Positions 44,842-54,173 are shown, counted from the first letter of the stretch. The stretch: DNA of 64,000 bases from Agrobacterium albertimagni AOL15 (GCF_000300855.1 NZ_ALJF01000013.1:248001-312000); one strand, 5' to 3'. Made by a program: numbers and translations. The notes: a model not told the origin generated them from the sequence alone.

Positions 44842-45088
44842 CCTCCCGTTCCTCCGCCATCCCCATGATGTAGGCCGTCAGTTCCTCTGCGCTGTCGAAG
44901 CTCATGACGCGCCCCGCGTCAACGTCATCCATTGCCTCCTGGATGAGCTCGCGAAGGGTGGCTTCCTCCTGCTCTCGCAGCAGCGCAAGGCCGGCCGTGA
45001 CGACTGCGTCGGCACTGTCGTAAAGTCCGGAATTCATCTGTTCCTCGACAAATTCAGCATCTTGCTTGCTCAACTGAATGTTCCGCAC
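44780..45088 (-). CDS. ParD-type antitoxin
   Basis: A 102-residue antitoxin. The N-terminal ribbon-helix-helix (VRNIQLSKQDAEFVEEQMN, then GLYDSADAVVTAGLALLRE) binds DNA and represses the operon. The C-terminal helix covers the toxin. The start is GTG 45088, with GGAG 6 bases upstream; the ATG-initiated frame to 45142 has no support. The last 62 bases overlap the toxin gene, far more than the usual few bases, and the final residues (SSGADQKGTPRSSRAL) look unstructured, so a past frameshift may have extended it. Confidence 0.85.
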   Translation of the reverse strand: MRNIQLSKQDAEFVEEQMNSGLYDSADAVVTAGLALLREQEEATLRELIQEAMDDVDAGRVMSFDSAEELTAYIMGMAEEREDGTTSSGADQKGTPRSSRAL

Positions 45089-45160
45089 GATGTGCTCCGT
45101 TCGGTGAGGAGAACTGGAATGGCTGGAACAATAGCAGAACAAATCCGTCTGCGCCAGACC

Positions 45161-46327
45161 TCAGTCGTCTCCCTCCAGATAGAGCCGCTCGTAGCGCAGC
45201 CCAAGTCCGGTGAGTATTTCGTAGCCGATCGTGCCGGCAGCGCGGGCGACGTCATCGAGAGGCATGGAGGGGCCGAGGAGTTCGATATAGTCGCCGCTGC
45301 GCACGGCATTTTCGGGCAGATCGGTGACGTCGAAGATGGTGAGGTCCATGGTGACCCGCCCTACGACCGGCACCCGCTTGCCGGCGATCACGCCATGCGC
45401 GCCGGGAAGTCCGGTATCCCGCAGCGGAATACCCGAGCCGGAGAGATTGCGCAGATAGCCGTCGGCATAACCAACGCTCGCGACCGCAAGGCGGCTGTCG
45501 CGGGACAGCAGATGGGTCGCACCGTAGGAGACGCTTTCGCCGGCCTTGGCGTCGCGGATCTGCAGAATGCGCGCCTCGGCCTTGATCGCCGGCTGCATCG
45601 GGTTTCTGGCGCCGTTCACTGCCTCGCCGCCGTAAAGCGCGATGCCGGGCCGGGTGAGGTCGAAGTGGTAATCCGAGCCGAGGAAGATGCCGGCCGAGGC
45701 CGATAGACTGGAATCAACACCTTCGAAAGCGGCGCTAACAATCTGAAATTTATCGAGCTGCCTCCGGTTCATCGGCGAGGTTGGATCGTCGCCACAGGCG
45801 AGATGGCTCATCACGAGAACCGGGTCGAGGCTTGCCGGACGCGAGACGTCGTCGACAAGCGCCATCGCATCGGCCATCGGTAGTCCCAGCCGGTTGAAAC
45901 CGGTATCGACATGAAGGGCGCAAGGGTAGGGGCCGCGCTCGGTGAGCACGGCCATCCAGAAGGCGAGCTGCTCCTCGGACGCGATGACCGGGACCAGGTC
46001 GTTCTCGAAGAAGATTTCTTCCTGACCGGGCCAGATACCCGAGAGCACGAAGATGCGGGCTTCAGGGGCATAGGGGCGCAATGTCGCCCCTTCGGCCGGC
46101 ACGGCGACGAAGAAATCGCGGGCGCCCGCCCTGTAGAGCGTTTGCCCCACATCCTCGATCCCGAGGCCATAGGCATCCGCCTTGACGACGGCTGCCGCCC
46201 GCGCCTTGCCCGATCGCCGCGCCATCTCGCGCCAGTTGTCGGCAATGGCCGAGAGGTCAATGGTCAGGCGCAGCGGTGCCGAAAGAAATTCCTCCGGCGC
46301 ATCGAGGGTGGTGAAACGGTCTGTCAT
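45161..46327 (-). CDS. alr: Alanine racemase
   Basis: PLP enzyme interconverting L- and D-alanine for peptidoglycan. The 388-residue protein has the PLP-lysine motif AAVVKADAYGLGIEDV, the substrate-side HVDTGFNRLGLP and the second catalytic base Tyr in ESVSYGATHLL. The C-terminal beta domain is complete (VGRVTMDLTIFDVTD). The start is ATG 46327 (MTDRFTTLDAP); the 30-residue extension upstream overlaps the divergent AraC promoter region. It belongs to the dnaB-alr-radA cluster. Confidence 0.95.
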   Translation of the reverse strand: MTDRFTTLDAPEEFLSAPLRLTIDLSAIADNWREMARRSGKARAAAVVKADAYGLGIEDVGQTLYRAGARDFFVAVPAEGATLRPYAPEARIFVLSGIWPGQEEIFFENDLVPVIASEEQLAFWMAVLTERGPYPCALHVDTGFNRLGLPMADAMALVDDVSRPASLDPVLVMSHLACGDDPTSPMNRRQLDKFQIVSAAFEGVDSSLSASAGIFLGSDYHFDLTRPGIALYGGEAVNGARNPMQPAIKAEARILQIRDAKAGESVSYGATHLLSRDSRLAVASVGYADGYLRNLSGSGIPLRDTGLPGAHGVIAGKRVPVVGRVTMDLTIFDVTDLPENAVRSGDYIELLGPSMPLDDVARAAGTIGYEILTGLGLRYERLYLEGDD

Positions 46328-46411
46328 GAAGGCTTCGGGTCGGTTGATCGGACGGCCGACCCTAGCACTTTTCTTCAAGACGAAAATGCGGCGTCCCGAT
46401 ATTATGCTGCT

Positions 46412-47275
46412 ATGCACAGTGTTTCGCAGCAGGAGGCCGCCGAGGCCAATCCAGTCTCACGCAAGGAGCGAACCCGCTTCTGGCGGGACGGGCGGTTCCG
46501 CGACATGGAGTGCCTCACCGCTTCCTTCATCACCCATGAGTTTTCGCCCCATTCGCACGACACCTTCTCAATCGGCGCCATCGAAGTCGGCTGTCAGGTG
46601 GCAAGCATCCGCGGCACGCGCGAACATACAGGCCCTGGCGCTCTCTACCTCATCAATCCCGGTGAGATCCATGACGGTCAGCCGGGCGCGCCAGATGGTT
46701 ATCGCTACCGGATGATCTATCCCGAGGTGGCACTGCTGACCGACATCATCGAGGACGTGACCGGCCGCGCCTTCCACGGCATGCCGAGCTTCGGGCGACA
46801 GCTTCTGACGGATCCCGGACTCGCCCAGGCCTTCAACCTTGCCCATCGCCGGATCGAAAGCGGTGAGGTTGCTGCCCTCGAAGGTGAAGAGAGCATGTAT
46901 TGTGTTCTCGCCACCATGTTCGCCCGCCATGGCCACGAGATCATCCGCGCGCCCGATCACAACGAGCCGCTCGCCATGCGCCGCGTCCGCGATCATATCG
47001 CTGCCCACTTCGATGAGGAGATTGGCCTCGAGACGTTGGCGAAAGTGGCAAACCTCAGCCGTGCCCACATGATCCGCGCCTTCCGCAAGCAGTATTTCAT
47101 CACCCCACATGCCTTCCAGACCGATATGCGGATCCGCCACGCTCGTCATCTGCTCCGATCAGGCGCCACCCCATCGGACACCGCTGCTGCCTGCGGTTTT
47201 GCCGACCAGGCGCATATGACCCGGCAGTTCAAGGCGCGCACGGGCCTCACCCCCGCCGTCTTTCGTGCCGGCTGA
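46412..47275 (+). CDS. AraC-family regulator, likely of azlCD
   Basis: A 287-residue protein with an N-terminal cupin ligand domain (THEFSPHSHDTFSIGAIEVG; YLINPGEIHDGQPG). A C-terminal pair of helix-turn-helix motifs follows (LETLAKVANLSRAHMIRAFR; DTAAACGFADQAHMTRQFKA). It is immediately upstream of azlC and azlD on the same strand, so it probably controls these exporters in response to an amino acid. No Shine-Dalgarno is seen, and a TATTAT box ends 6 bases before the ATG, which suggests a leaderless message. Confidence 0.9.
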   Translation: MHSVSQQEAAEANPVSRKERTRFWRDGRFRDMECLTASFITHEFSPHSHDTFSIGAIEVGCQVASIRGTREHTGPGALYLINPGEIHDGQPGAPDGYRYRMIYPEVALLTDIIEDVTGRAFHGMPSFGRQLLTDPGLAQAFNLAHRRIESGEVAALEGEESMYCVLATMFARHGHEIIRAPDHNEPLAMRRVRDHIAAHFDEEIGLETLAKVANLSRAHMIRAFRKQYFITPHAFQTDMRIRHARHLLRSGATPSDTAAACGFADQAHMTRQFKARTGLTPAVFRAG

Positions 47276-47344
47276 TCACTTTCCTTCAACACCTTGGACG
47301 ACCGCGGCCTTATCCCGGCGAGACACACGTGCAAGGGACTATGC

Positions 47345-48043
47345 ATGCCACCCAAAGTTACCGCCGAAATCCGTCAGGGTTTCAGATCCATTCTGCCGCT
47401 CACCGTCGCCGTTGTGCCAATCGGGCTCGTCTTCGGGGCTGTCGCCGCAACCACGGGGCTCTCGGCGCTGGAGGCCCTTCTGATGAGCGTGCTGGTCTTT
47501 GCTGGTGGCTCGCAGTTTGTTGCGATGGATCTCTGGAGCCACCCCGCCAGCATCGCAGCACTCGGCATGGCGGCCCTGCTCGTCAATGTCAGACATGTGC
47601 TGATGGGCGCCTCGATCGCACGTCGCATGGTGGCGTTCTCGCTTCGGCAGAAGATCATTTCCATGCTCTTCCTCGCCGATGAGATCTGGGCTGTCGCAGA
47701 ATTCCATGCCCGGGATCATCAGTTGACTCCGGCCTGGTTCTTCGGTGCCGCCTTGCCCTTCTATGCCGCTTGGGTTCTGTCAGGGCTGGTTGGCGCCTTG
47801 CTCGGAGGCCTCGTTGGTGATCCTGCCGTGGTCGCCATGGATTTCGTCTTTCCCGCTGTTTTCGTCATCCTCATCGCCGGCTTCTGGCGCGGCCCACGCA
47901 CCGGTCTGATCCTCATCGGAAGCGGTATCAGCGCCTTGCTGGTTCACCAGTCCGTTCCGGGTGTCTGGTACATCCTCGCCGGCGCGCTCGGGGGTGTCGC
48001 CGTCGCGGTCGTTTCTTCGCTGCGCGGGGAGGCGAGGGCATGA
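47345..48043 (+). CDS. azlC: AzlC-family exporter subunit
   Basis: The large subunit of a two-component branched-chain amino acid (and analogue) exporter, 232 residues. Helices begin ILPLTVAVVPIGLVFGAVAA. The conserved AGGSQFVAMDLW and VNVRHVLMGAS segments are diagnostic. The start is ATG 47345 with AAGGG upstream; an in-frame ATG at 47294 is less likely. The stop overlaps the azlD start (ATGA). Confidence 0.92.
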   Translation: MPPKVTAEIRQGFRSILPLTVAVVPIGLVFGAVAATTGLSALEALLMSVLVFAGGSQFVAMDLWSHPASIAALGMAALLVNVRHVLMGASIARRMVAFSLRQKIISMLFLADEIWAVAEFHARDHQLTPAWFFGAALPFYAAWVLSGLVGALLGGLVGDPAVVAMDFVFPAVFVILIAGFWRGPRTGLILIGSGISALLVHQSVPGVWYILAGALGGVAVAVVSSLRGEARA

Positions 48044-48342
48044 CGATCGACATGAACACGCTGCTTGCGATCCTCGCCATGGCGGTCGCAACGATTGCGA
48101 CGCGTCAGGCGGGATTGCTGGTCGGTCGGCTCCTGCAATTGTCGCCGCAAGCCGAAGAGATCCTGGGAGCTATCCCGCCCTCGGTGCTCATGGCTGTGGT
48201 GACTCCGACGGCCTTTGCCACCGGCTGGGCGGAGACCGCGGGCTGTGCGGTGGTGGCCTTTGCGGCGACCCGCCTGCCGCTTCTGCCAGCCGCTGCCGCC
48301 GGCGTCGTCACCGTTGCGACCTTGAGGGCTGCAGGTCTCTAG
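48040..48342 (+). CDS. azlD: AzlD-family exporter subunit
   Basis: The 100-residue partner of AzlC with three to four helices (LLAILAMAVATIATRQAGLL; ILGAIPPSVLMAVVTPTAF; AVVAFAATRLPLLPAAAAGV). It is translationally coupled to azlC by a 4-base overlap. The complex exports branched-chain amino acids or related compounds. It converges on dnaB, with a terminator hairpin between. Confidence 0.92.
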   Translation: MTIDMNTLLAILAMAVATIATRQAGLLVGRLLQLSPQAEEILGAIPPSVLMAVVTPTAFATGWAETAGCAVVAFAATRLPLLPAAAAGVVTVATLRAAGL

Positions 48343-48355
48343 CCATGGAAAGGAA

Positions 48356-48376
48356 AGGGCGCCTCTGGGGCGCCCT
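48356..48376. terminator. Bidirectional terminator between azlD and dnaB
   Basis: A perfect 8-bp stem AGGGCGCC / GGCGCCCT with loop TCTGG. On the minus strand it is followed by TTCCTTTCC. It begins 7 bases after the dnaB stop and also serves azlD. Confidence 0.65.
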
Positions 48377-48382
48377 CCGATC

Positions 48383-49879
48383 TCACGGTTCTTCGTATTG
48401 AATGAAGCTCGGTTCGGCCAGATCCGCAAAGCGGGTGAACTCCGACTGGAAGGCAAGCTTGACAGTGCCGGTCGGTCCGTGACGCTGCTTGGCGATGATG
48501 ACGTCGGCCGTACCCTTGACCTTCTCCATATGCGCTTCCCATTCCGGATACTTCGGATCGGCGATGTCGCGAGGCTCGAGGTTCTTCACGTAGTATTCCT
48601 CGCGGAACACGAAGAGCACGACGTCGGCATCCTGCTCGATCGAGCCCGATTCGCGAAGGTCGGAAAGCTGCGGGCGCTTGTCTTCGCGGTTTTCAACCTG
48701 ACGGGAGAGCTGGGAAAGCGCGACGATCGGAACGTTCAGTTCCTTGCCCAGCGATTTCAGCCCCGTGGTGATCTGGGTAATTTCCTGCACGCGGTTTTCG
48801 CCCGACTTGCCCGAGCCGGTCATCAGCTGGATATAGTCGATGACCAGGAAGTCGAGACCGCGCTGACGCTTCAGGCGACGCGCACGGGCAGCGAGCTGGG
48901 CAATCGAGATACCACCGGTCTGGTCGATGAACAGCGGCACCTTCTGCATGGTCTGGGAAAACCCGACCAGCTTTTCGAATTCGTGCTCGGTGATGTCACC
49001 ACGGCGGATCTTCGAAGAGGAGACTTCCGTCTGCTCGGACATGATACGGGTGGCGAGCTGTTCTGCCGACATTTCGAGCGAGTAGAAGCCGACGACGCCG
49101 CCGTTCTTTGCCTTAAAGGAGCCATCGGGCAGGACTTCCGGCTCGTAGGCGGCCGCGATGTTCCAGGCGATGTTGGTGGCCAGCGAGGTTTTACCCATAC
49201 CCGGACGACCGGCCAGCACGATCAAGTCGGAGCGCTGCAGACCGCCCATCTTGGCATCGAGCGACATGATGCCGGTGGAGACGCCCGAGAGGTTGCCGTC
49301 ACGCTCGAAAGCAGCCCCCGCCATGTCGACAGCCTGGGCAACCGCATCCGAGAAGGACTGGAAGCCGCCGTCGTAACGGCCGTTTTCGGCAAGCGCAAAG
49401 AGGCGGCGTTCGGTGTCTTCGATCTGCGCCTGCGGCGGCATGTCGAGCGGCGCATCATAGGCGATGTTGACGACGTCCTCGCCGATCTGGATCAGCGAGC
49501 GACGCAGAGCCAGGTCGTAGATCGCTCGACCATAGTCTTCCGCATTGATGATGGTGACGGCTTCGGAAGCGAGGCGCGCGAGATATTGCGCGACGGTCAG
49601 GTCGCCGACCTTCTGGTCGGCCGGCAGGAAGGTCTTGATCGTGACCGGGTTTGCCGTCTTGCCCATCCTGATGATCTCGGAGGCCACCTCGAAGATCTTC
49701 CGATGCAGGGTCTCATAGAGATGCTCGGGCTTCAGAAAGTCCGAAACGCGGTAGAAGGCATCGTTGTTGACGAGAATGGCGCCGAGCAGGGCCTGTTCGG
49801 CTTCGATATTGTTCGGAGCCTCCCGATAGAGCGGCTCAGCCGCTTGGATCGGGCTCAGTTTGCGCGCAGCATCATTCAT
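48383..49879 (-). CDS. dnaB: Replicative DNA helicase DnaB
   Basis: Hexameric 5'-3' helicase of the replication fork, 498 residues. The N-terminal domain (PNNIEAEQALLGAILVNNDAF) interacts with primase. The RecA-like domain has Walker A AGRPGMGKTSLATNIAW and Walker B FLVIDYIQLMTGSG, and ends with DLRESGSIEQDADVVLFVFR. No intein is present. The start is ATG 49879; the 28-residue extension upstream is non-conserved. It is normally next to rplI in this group; here the efflux operon lies between. Confidence 0.97.
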   Translation of the reverse strand: MNDAARKLSPIQAAEPLYREAPNNIEAEQALLGAILVNNDAFYRVSDFLKPEHLYETLHRKIFEVASEIIRMGKTANPVTIKTFLPADQKVGDLTVAQYLARLASEAVTIINAEDYGRAIYDLALRRSLIQIGEDVVNIAYDAPLDMPPQAQIEDTERRLFALAENGRYDGGFQSFSDAVAQAVDMAGAAFERDGNLSGVSTGIMSLDAKMGGLQRSDLIVLAGRPGMGKTSLATNIAWNIAAAYEPEVLPDGSFKAKNGGVVGFYSLEMSAEQLATRIMSEQTEVSSSKIRRGDITEHEFEKLVGFSQTMQKVPLFIDQTGGISIAQLAARARRLKRQRGLDFLVIDYIQLMTGSGKSGENRVQEITQITTGLKSLGKELNVPIVALSQLSRQVENREDKRPQLSDLRESGSIEQDADVVLFVFREEYYVKNLEPRDIADPKYPEWEAHMEKVKGTADVIIAKQRHGPTGTVKLAFQSEFTRFADLAEPSFIQYEEP

Positions 49880-50236
49880 TCGTTCGTATCCGTTCAGTGT
49901 GTCGGCGGTGGCTGCACCATAGCGAGAACTTCGGCCAGCGGAATGGCAAGCGCAGCAACCCACATTGATTCACAGGCGCCCCAACGCAACTTTAGAAAAA
50001 GCCGAGCAATCCGATCTTTTCGGTTGACTGTGACATCAGGCGAATCGGCCTCGGGAACTCCCATTCTAGCAGAGCGGCACGTTGGATTGACCGCGAAAAA
50101 TGCATCACCGTTGGGCCTGTGCGCCGCCAGATGGGATCTCGTACCGACAATGACGCTTCCTCGGCTGCGTACGTGATCCATGCTCGAGCTGCATGGCTGC
50201 CATCTCATGCACACGCTTGTTTTTCGACGCACGGCG
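49880..50236. other. Gene-free upstream region of dnaB
   Basis: I see no convincing gene, RNA or repeat here. It is the shared upstream space of dnaB (leftward) and the marR operon (rightward) and must hold both promoters. Frames on either strand have non-coding-like composition. Confidence 0.5.
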
Positions 50237-50273
50237 ATTAATTAGGGTCAATATAGATAGCAACCTAATTAAT
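50237..50273. promoter_or_regulatory. MarR operator: 10-bp inverted repeat around a -10-like box
   Basis: ATTAATTAGG (50237-50246) and CCTAATTAAT (50264-50273) are perfect inverted copies separated by 17 bases that contain TATAGA. The right arm sits 14 bases before the marR ATG and lies within the run leading to its Shine-Dalgarno. This is the expected place for autorepression by the adjacent MarR protein. Confidence 0.65.
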
Positions 50274-50287
50274 AGGAGGCGTTGCAG

Positions 50288-50743
50288 ATGTCGCGGCAGT
50301 CCCAGAACGAGCAACTCTTTGACGAAATGTCGGCCTTCAACCGCAAGCTCCGGGCCTTCTTCGACGCCGCCGTGCGGGAGGAGGGGCTGACGCTCGCTCG
50401 GGCCCGCGCGCTTTTTGCCATAGCCCGACGCGGACCGATGACGCAAAAGGAACTGGCCGAGGAACTCGAAATCGAGACGCCGACGCTCGTGCGTGTGCTC
50501 GACGGCATGGCGCGCCAAGACCTGATCGTCCGGACCGAGGACGCAAACGATCGCCGCGCCAAGCGCATCGCCATGACCGAAGCTGGCAAGTTGGCCTTTG
50601 ACCGGATGCATGTTCTGGCCGCCGGCTTGCGTGAAGAGATCGCCGATGAAATCTCCGAAAGCGACATCGAAATTGCCCTGTCCGTCGTCCGGCGGCTGAC
50701 CCGCAATCTGCAGAACCTCGACCAGAAAAAGGTGCGGCCATGA
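50288..50743 (+). CDS. MarR-family regulator of the efflux operon
   Basis: A 151-residue winged-helix repressor. The DNA-binding core reads GPMTQKELAEELEIETPTLV, then RVLDGMARQDLIVRTEDANDRRA, the recognition helix and wing. MarR proteins release DNA when phenolic or drug ligands bind. The start is ATG 50288 with AGGAGG upstream, rather than the TTG at 50282. It overlaps the EmrB-type gene by 4 bases and is preceded by a perfect inverted repeat. Confidence 0.92.
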   Translation: MSRQSQNEQLFDEMSAFNRKLRAFFDAAVREEGLTLARARALFAIARRGPMTQKELAEELEIETPTLVRVLDGMARQDLIVRTEDANDRRAKRIAMTEAGKLAFDRMHVLAAGLREEIADEISESDIEIALSVVRRLTRNLQNLDQKKVRP

Positions 50744-52416
50744 GCACCGTTGTCGAGACAGCCAAGCCGGTCCTGGCTGATGAAACCAGAGTACCTGCGC
50801 CGGCAACACCTGCCGAGCCGACCGCACCCGTCATGCCTGCGGCGAAGCCGCTCTGGCTCGGTGCCATCTATGTGGCTTCCGGCCTCTTGCTGTTCATCAC
50901 CCAGGGATTGGGAATGAACATCGTCAATGCCAATCTCTTCCAGCTGCAGGGCGAATTCTCCGCGACTGCAGTCGAGGCGGCCTGGCTTTCCGCCGCCTAC
51001 ATGGCGCCCTATGCGACACTCTCGATCGCGCTCTTCAAGGTGCGGACCCAATATGGTCTTCGACCATTTGCGGAGTGGAGCATCCTGCTCTTCGTACTGG
51101 CCTCTGCACTCAATCTGTTCGTCGATGACCTGCATTCCGCCCTTGTCGTGCGCTTCATCAGCGGCTGTGCCGCGGCTCCGATCTCGACACTGGGCTTCAT
51201 GTATGTGCTGGAGGCTTTTCCACTGCAGCGGAAGCTCACGCATGGGCTCACCATTGCCTTGACGGGCACATTGCTCGCTGCACCGCTGGCGCGGATGATC
51301 TCACCCGGTCTGCTTCAGGTCGAAGGCTGGCAGGCGCTCTATTCCCTGGAGGTCGGTCTGGCGCTGATTTCCATGGCCATCATCTTTTCACTGCCACTCA
51401 CCCCACCCCCACGGGCGAAGGTGATCGAGCGTATCGACATCCTTTCCTACCTGTTGCTGGCAGCTGGCATCGGCTGTCTCGCCGTCTTCCTGACGCTCGG
51501 TCGCCTCTACTGGTGGTTCGAAACCTGGTGGCTTGGGGCGCTGCTTGCTGCATCGATCCTGTTCGTTGCCGCAACGGCACTGATCGAGGCACATCGGACC
51601 AATCCGATGCTCGACTTCCGCTGGATCTTCTCGCGCGACAACCTGCATATGGCTGCCGTACTTCTGATCTTTCGCGCTGTGTCTTCGGAGCAGTCATCGA
51701 CCGCCGTCAGCTTCTTCCAGCAGATCGGACTGCTCAACGATCAGCAATTCGCGCTCTGGGGCTTCGTCCTAATCGCCTCGGTCGCCGGCGGGCTCTTCTG
51801 CATGATTCTGATGGCGTCGAGGTTCGTTGCGGCGGCGCATGTTATCGCTCTCGTTCTGATCGCCGGTGGCGCCTATCTCGACAGTCAGGCCACAAGCCTG
51901 ACCCGCCCCGAGCAGTTCTATCTCAGCCAGAGCATGATCGCCTTCGGTGCGGCCATGTTCCTTCCACCCGTCATGGCCAAGGGCTTCATGGGAGCCCTGC
52001 AAAAGGGACCGACCTACATCGTCAACTTCATCGTGATCTTCCTCTTCACACAGATCACCGGCGCCCTTTTGACGACGTCGCTGCTTGGCACCTTCGTCAC
52101 CATTCGCGAGAAGTTCCATTCGGCCCATTTGGTCGAGAGCATTCTCCTGACCCGGCCGGAAGTCGCGCAGCACGTCAGCCAGTTGGCTGGTGCCTATGGC
52201 AAGGTCATCGCCGACCCGGCCCTTCTCAAGGCAGAGGGGCTCGTCCTCCTGTCGCAGCAGGTGACACGCGAGGCTTACGTCCTCGCCTACACCGACACCT
52301 TCCTGCTGATCTCACTCGTGACGACCGCAGCGCTTGCCGTGCTCGTCATCCATCTCGCCTGGAATGGTTTGCGCAACATGCGAGCCGCGCCGGTCGAGCA
52401 AGCCACCCAATCTTGA
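50740..52416 (+). CDS. DHA2/EmrB-like MFS drug transporter
   Basis: A 558-residue carrier with about fourteen membrane helices, as usual for the DHA2 branch, after a 35-residue Ala/Pro-rich cytoplasmic tail. Helix 1 starts near LGAIYVASGLLLFITQGLG. Together with the HlyD-type gene after it, it forms an EmrAB-like proton-driven pump spanning inner membrane and periplasm. Substrate unknown. It is coupled to marR by overlap; the adaptor gene follows 24 bases later. Confidence 0.9.
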   Translation: MSTVVETAKPVLADETRVPAPATPAEPTAPVMPAAKPLWLGAIYVASGLLLFITQGLGMNIVNANLFQLQGEFSATAVEAAWLSAAYMAPYATLSIALFKVRTQYGLRPFAEWSILLFVLASALNLFVDDLHSALVVRFISGCAAAPISTLGFMYVLEAFPLQRKLTHGLTIALTGTLLAAPLARMISPGLLQVEGWQALYSLEVGLALISMAIIFSLPLTPPPRAKVIERIDILSYLLLAAGIGCLAVFLTLGRLYWWFETWWLGALLAASILFVAATALIEAHRTNPMLDFRWIFSRDNLHMAAVLLIFRAVSSEQSSTAVSFFQQIGLLNDQQFALWGFVLIASVAGGLFCMILMASRFVAAAHVIALVLIAGGAYLDSQATSLTRPEQFYLSQSMIAFGAAMFLPPVMAKGFMGALQKGPTYIVNFIVIFLFTQITGALLTTSLLGTFVTIREKFHSAHLVESILLTRPEVAQHVSQLAGAYGKVIADPALLKAEGLVLLSQQVTREAYVLAYTDTFLLISLVTTAALAVLVIHLAWNGLRNMRAAPVEQATQS

Positions 52417-52440
52417 TGTTTCGAAAAAGAGTCCGCCGCC

Positions 52441-53487
52441 ATGTTGAAGAAAATGTTCACCCCCGTCACCATCCTGATCATTATCGGAGCGTTGCTCGGC
52501 ACGTCGCTGGTGCTCTACGCCTGGCGCCTGCCGCCATTCACGAGTTCGGTCGAAATGACCGACAACGCTTATGTCCGGGGTTATGTCACCACCTTGAGTC
52601 CGCAGGTCAGCGGTTATGTCGTCGACGTCCCGGTGCAGGATTATCAGCCCGTCGAGAAGGGCCAGATCCTCGCCCGCATCGACGATCGCATCTATCGCCA
52701 GAAGCTCGCACAGGCAGAGGCAGCCCTTGCCACCCAGAAGGCCGCGCTCGACAATTCGCACCAGCAGGAGGTTGCGGCCCAGGCGAGGATCGCCTCAAGC
52801 GAAGCTGCAGTCGATTCGGCTAATGCTGACCTTGAACAGGCGCGAAGTCAGTCGGACCGTCAGGATAGCCTGATCCGCAGTGGCGTCGCGACCACCAGCG
52901 CCCAGGAACAGGCTCATGCCACACTCGATCGCGCCCGGGCCGGCATGGCTCAGGCGAAGGCTGCCGTCGACGTCTCGCGCCAGGACCTGCAGACCATCAT
53001 CGTCAACCGTGGCTCGCTCGAAGCGGCTGTCGCCAATGCGCAGGCCGCAGTGGAACTGGCCAAGATCGATCTGTCCAACACCGAAATTCGCGCTCCCCGC
53101 GAAGGCAGGCTTGGCGAGGTTGGCGTGCGCATCGGTCAATATGTGGCCGCAGGCACCCAATTGATGGCGGTTGTGCCGCAGGAAGTCTGGATTATCGCCA
53201 ATTTCAAGGAAACCCAGCTTGCCGGCATGGTCGTCGGTCAGCCCGTGGAGATCCAGGTGGACGCACTCAATCGCAAGGCGATGCGCGGCCGGATCGAGCG
53301 CTTCTCGCCTGCCACAGGCTCGGAATTCTCGGTGATCAAGGCCGACAATGCCAGTGGCAACTTCGTCAAGATCGCGCAGCGCATGGGGGTCCGGATTGCA
53401 ATCGACGACAAGCAGGATGCCGCATCGCTCCTGACGCCAGGCATGTCGGTCGTCGTGCGCATCGACAAGAGTGCCGAGCCAGCTTGA
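52441..53487 (+). CDS. HlyD/EmrA-like membrane fusion protein
   Basis: A 348-residue periplasmic adaptor: one N-terminal membrane helix (ILIIIGALLGTSLVLYAW), a lipoyl/barrel-sandwich half (NAYVRGYVTTLSPQVSGYV), and a long coiled-coil hairpin (about residues 80-190). The second half follows (STEIRAPREGRLGEVGVR-like segment) and a beta-barrel ends the protein. It links the EmrB-type pump to an outer-membrane channel, which is not encoded here. A strong terminator follows the gene. Confidence 0.92.
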   Translation: MLKKMFTPVTILIIIGALLGTSLVLYAWRLPPFTSSVEMTDNAYVRGYVTTLSPQVSGYVVDVPVQDYQPVEKGQILARIDDRIYRQKLAQAEAALATQKAALDNSHQQEVAAQARIASSEAAVDSANADLEQARSQSDRQDSLIRSGVATTSAQEQAHATLDRARAGMAQAKAAVDVSRQDLQTIIVNRGSLEAAVANAQAAVELAKIDLSNTEIRAPREGRLGEVGVRIGQYVAAGTQLMAVVPQEVWIIANFKETQLAGMVVGQPVEIQVDALNRKAMRGRIERFSPATGSEFSVIKADNASGNFVKIAQRMGVRIAIDDKQDAASLLTPGMSVVVRIDKSAEPA

Positions 53488-53507
53488 GCGAAGTGCCGAA
53501 GGACAAC

Positions 53508-53547
53508 AAAAAGGCCCGGCCTTGCAATCGCAGGGCCGGGCCTTTTT
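53508..53547. terminator. Bidirectional terminator between the emrA-like gene and rplI
   Basis: A 14-bp stem AAAAAGGCCCGGCC / GGCCGGGCCTTTTT with a 12-base loop, giving a T run on either strand. It lies 20 bases past the adaptor gene and 28 bases past the rplI stop, so it serves both convergent transcripts. Confidence 0.88.
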
Positions 53548-53575
53548 GTAACGCTACACCCGAAGGTGGGAGCGA

Positions 53576-54154
53576 TTAGGCGTCGTCGCCTTCGTCCATG
53601 TCGGCGTCCGGATCGAAGAAGTCTTCCGGACGAAGAGCGTCTTCGTCAACGCCGTAGATGGCGTCGGCCGAGGTCAGGCTTTCGCCCTTGGCCTGGCGCT
53701 CGGCTTCTTCAGCCGAACGGGCAACGTTGAGCTCGACGGACAGTTCGACTTCAGCATGCAGGTGCAGGGTGACCTGGTGGATGCCGATCGCCTTGATCGG
53801 GGTGTTCAGTTCAACCTGGTTGCGGCCGATGTTGAAGCCTTCGGCGCCCAGGATTTCGACGACGTCACGAGCAGCGACCGAACCGTAGAGCTGGCCGGTT
53901 TCGCCAGCCGAACGGACGACGATGAAGGACTTGCCGGAGAGAGCGTCGGCAACGGTCTGGGCTTCCGACTTGCGCTCGAGGTTACGGGCTTCGAGCGTTG
54001 CGCGCTCGGCTTCGAAACGCTTCTTGTTGGCTTCGTTAGCGCGCAGCGCCTTGCCCTGCGGCAGCAGGTAGTTACGAGCGAAGCCGTCACGAACCTTAAC
54101 GGTTTCGCCCATCTGGCCGAGCTTTGCGATGCGTTCGAGGAGAATGACCTGCAT
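53576..54154 (-). CDS. rplI: 50S ribosomal protein L9
   Basis: A 192-residue L9 with the conserved N-terminal RNA-binding start [19 protein letters not shown] and the loop [19 protein letters not shown]. The connecting helix and C-terminal domain follow, plus an acidic tail ([16 protein letters not shown]) typical of rhizobial L9. It is the last gene of rpsF-rpsR-DUF2232-rplI, with AAGGAA before the ATG. Confidence 0.98.
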   Translation of the reverse strand: MQVILLERIAKLGQMGETVKVRDGFARNYLLPQGKALRANEANKKRFEAERATLEARNLERKSEAQTVADALSGKSFIVVRSAGETGQLYGSVAARDVVEILGAEGFNIGRNQVELNTPIKAIGIHQVTLHLHAEVELSVELNVARSAEEAERQAKGESLTSADAIYGVDEDALRPEDFFDPDADMDEGDDA

Positions 54155-54173
54155 TGTCGTGTTCCTTTCAGTG

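Noticed and set aside
48398..50176. A 592-codon plus-strand open frame
   Set aside because: Antisense to dnaB and its upstream region; no recognisable domain.
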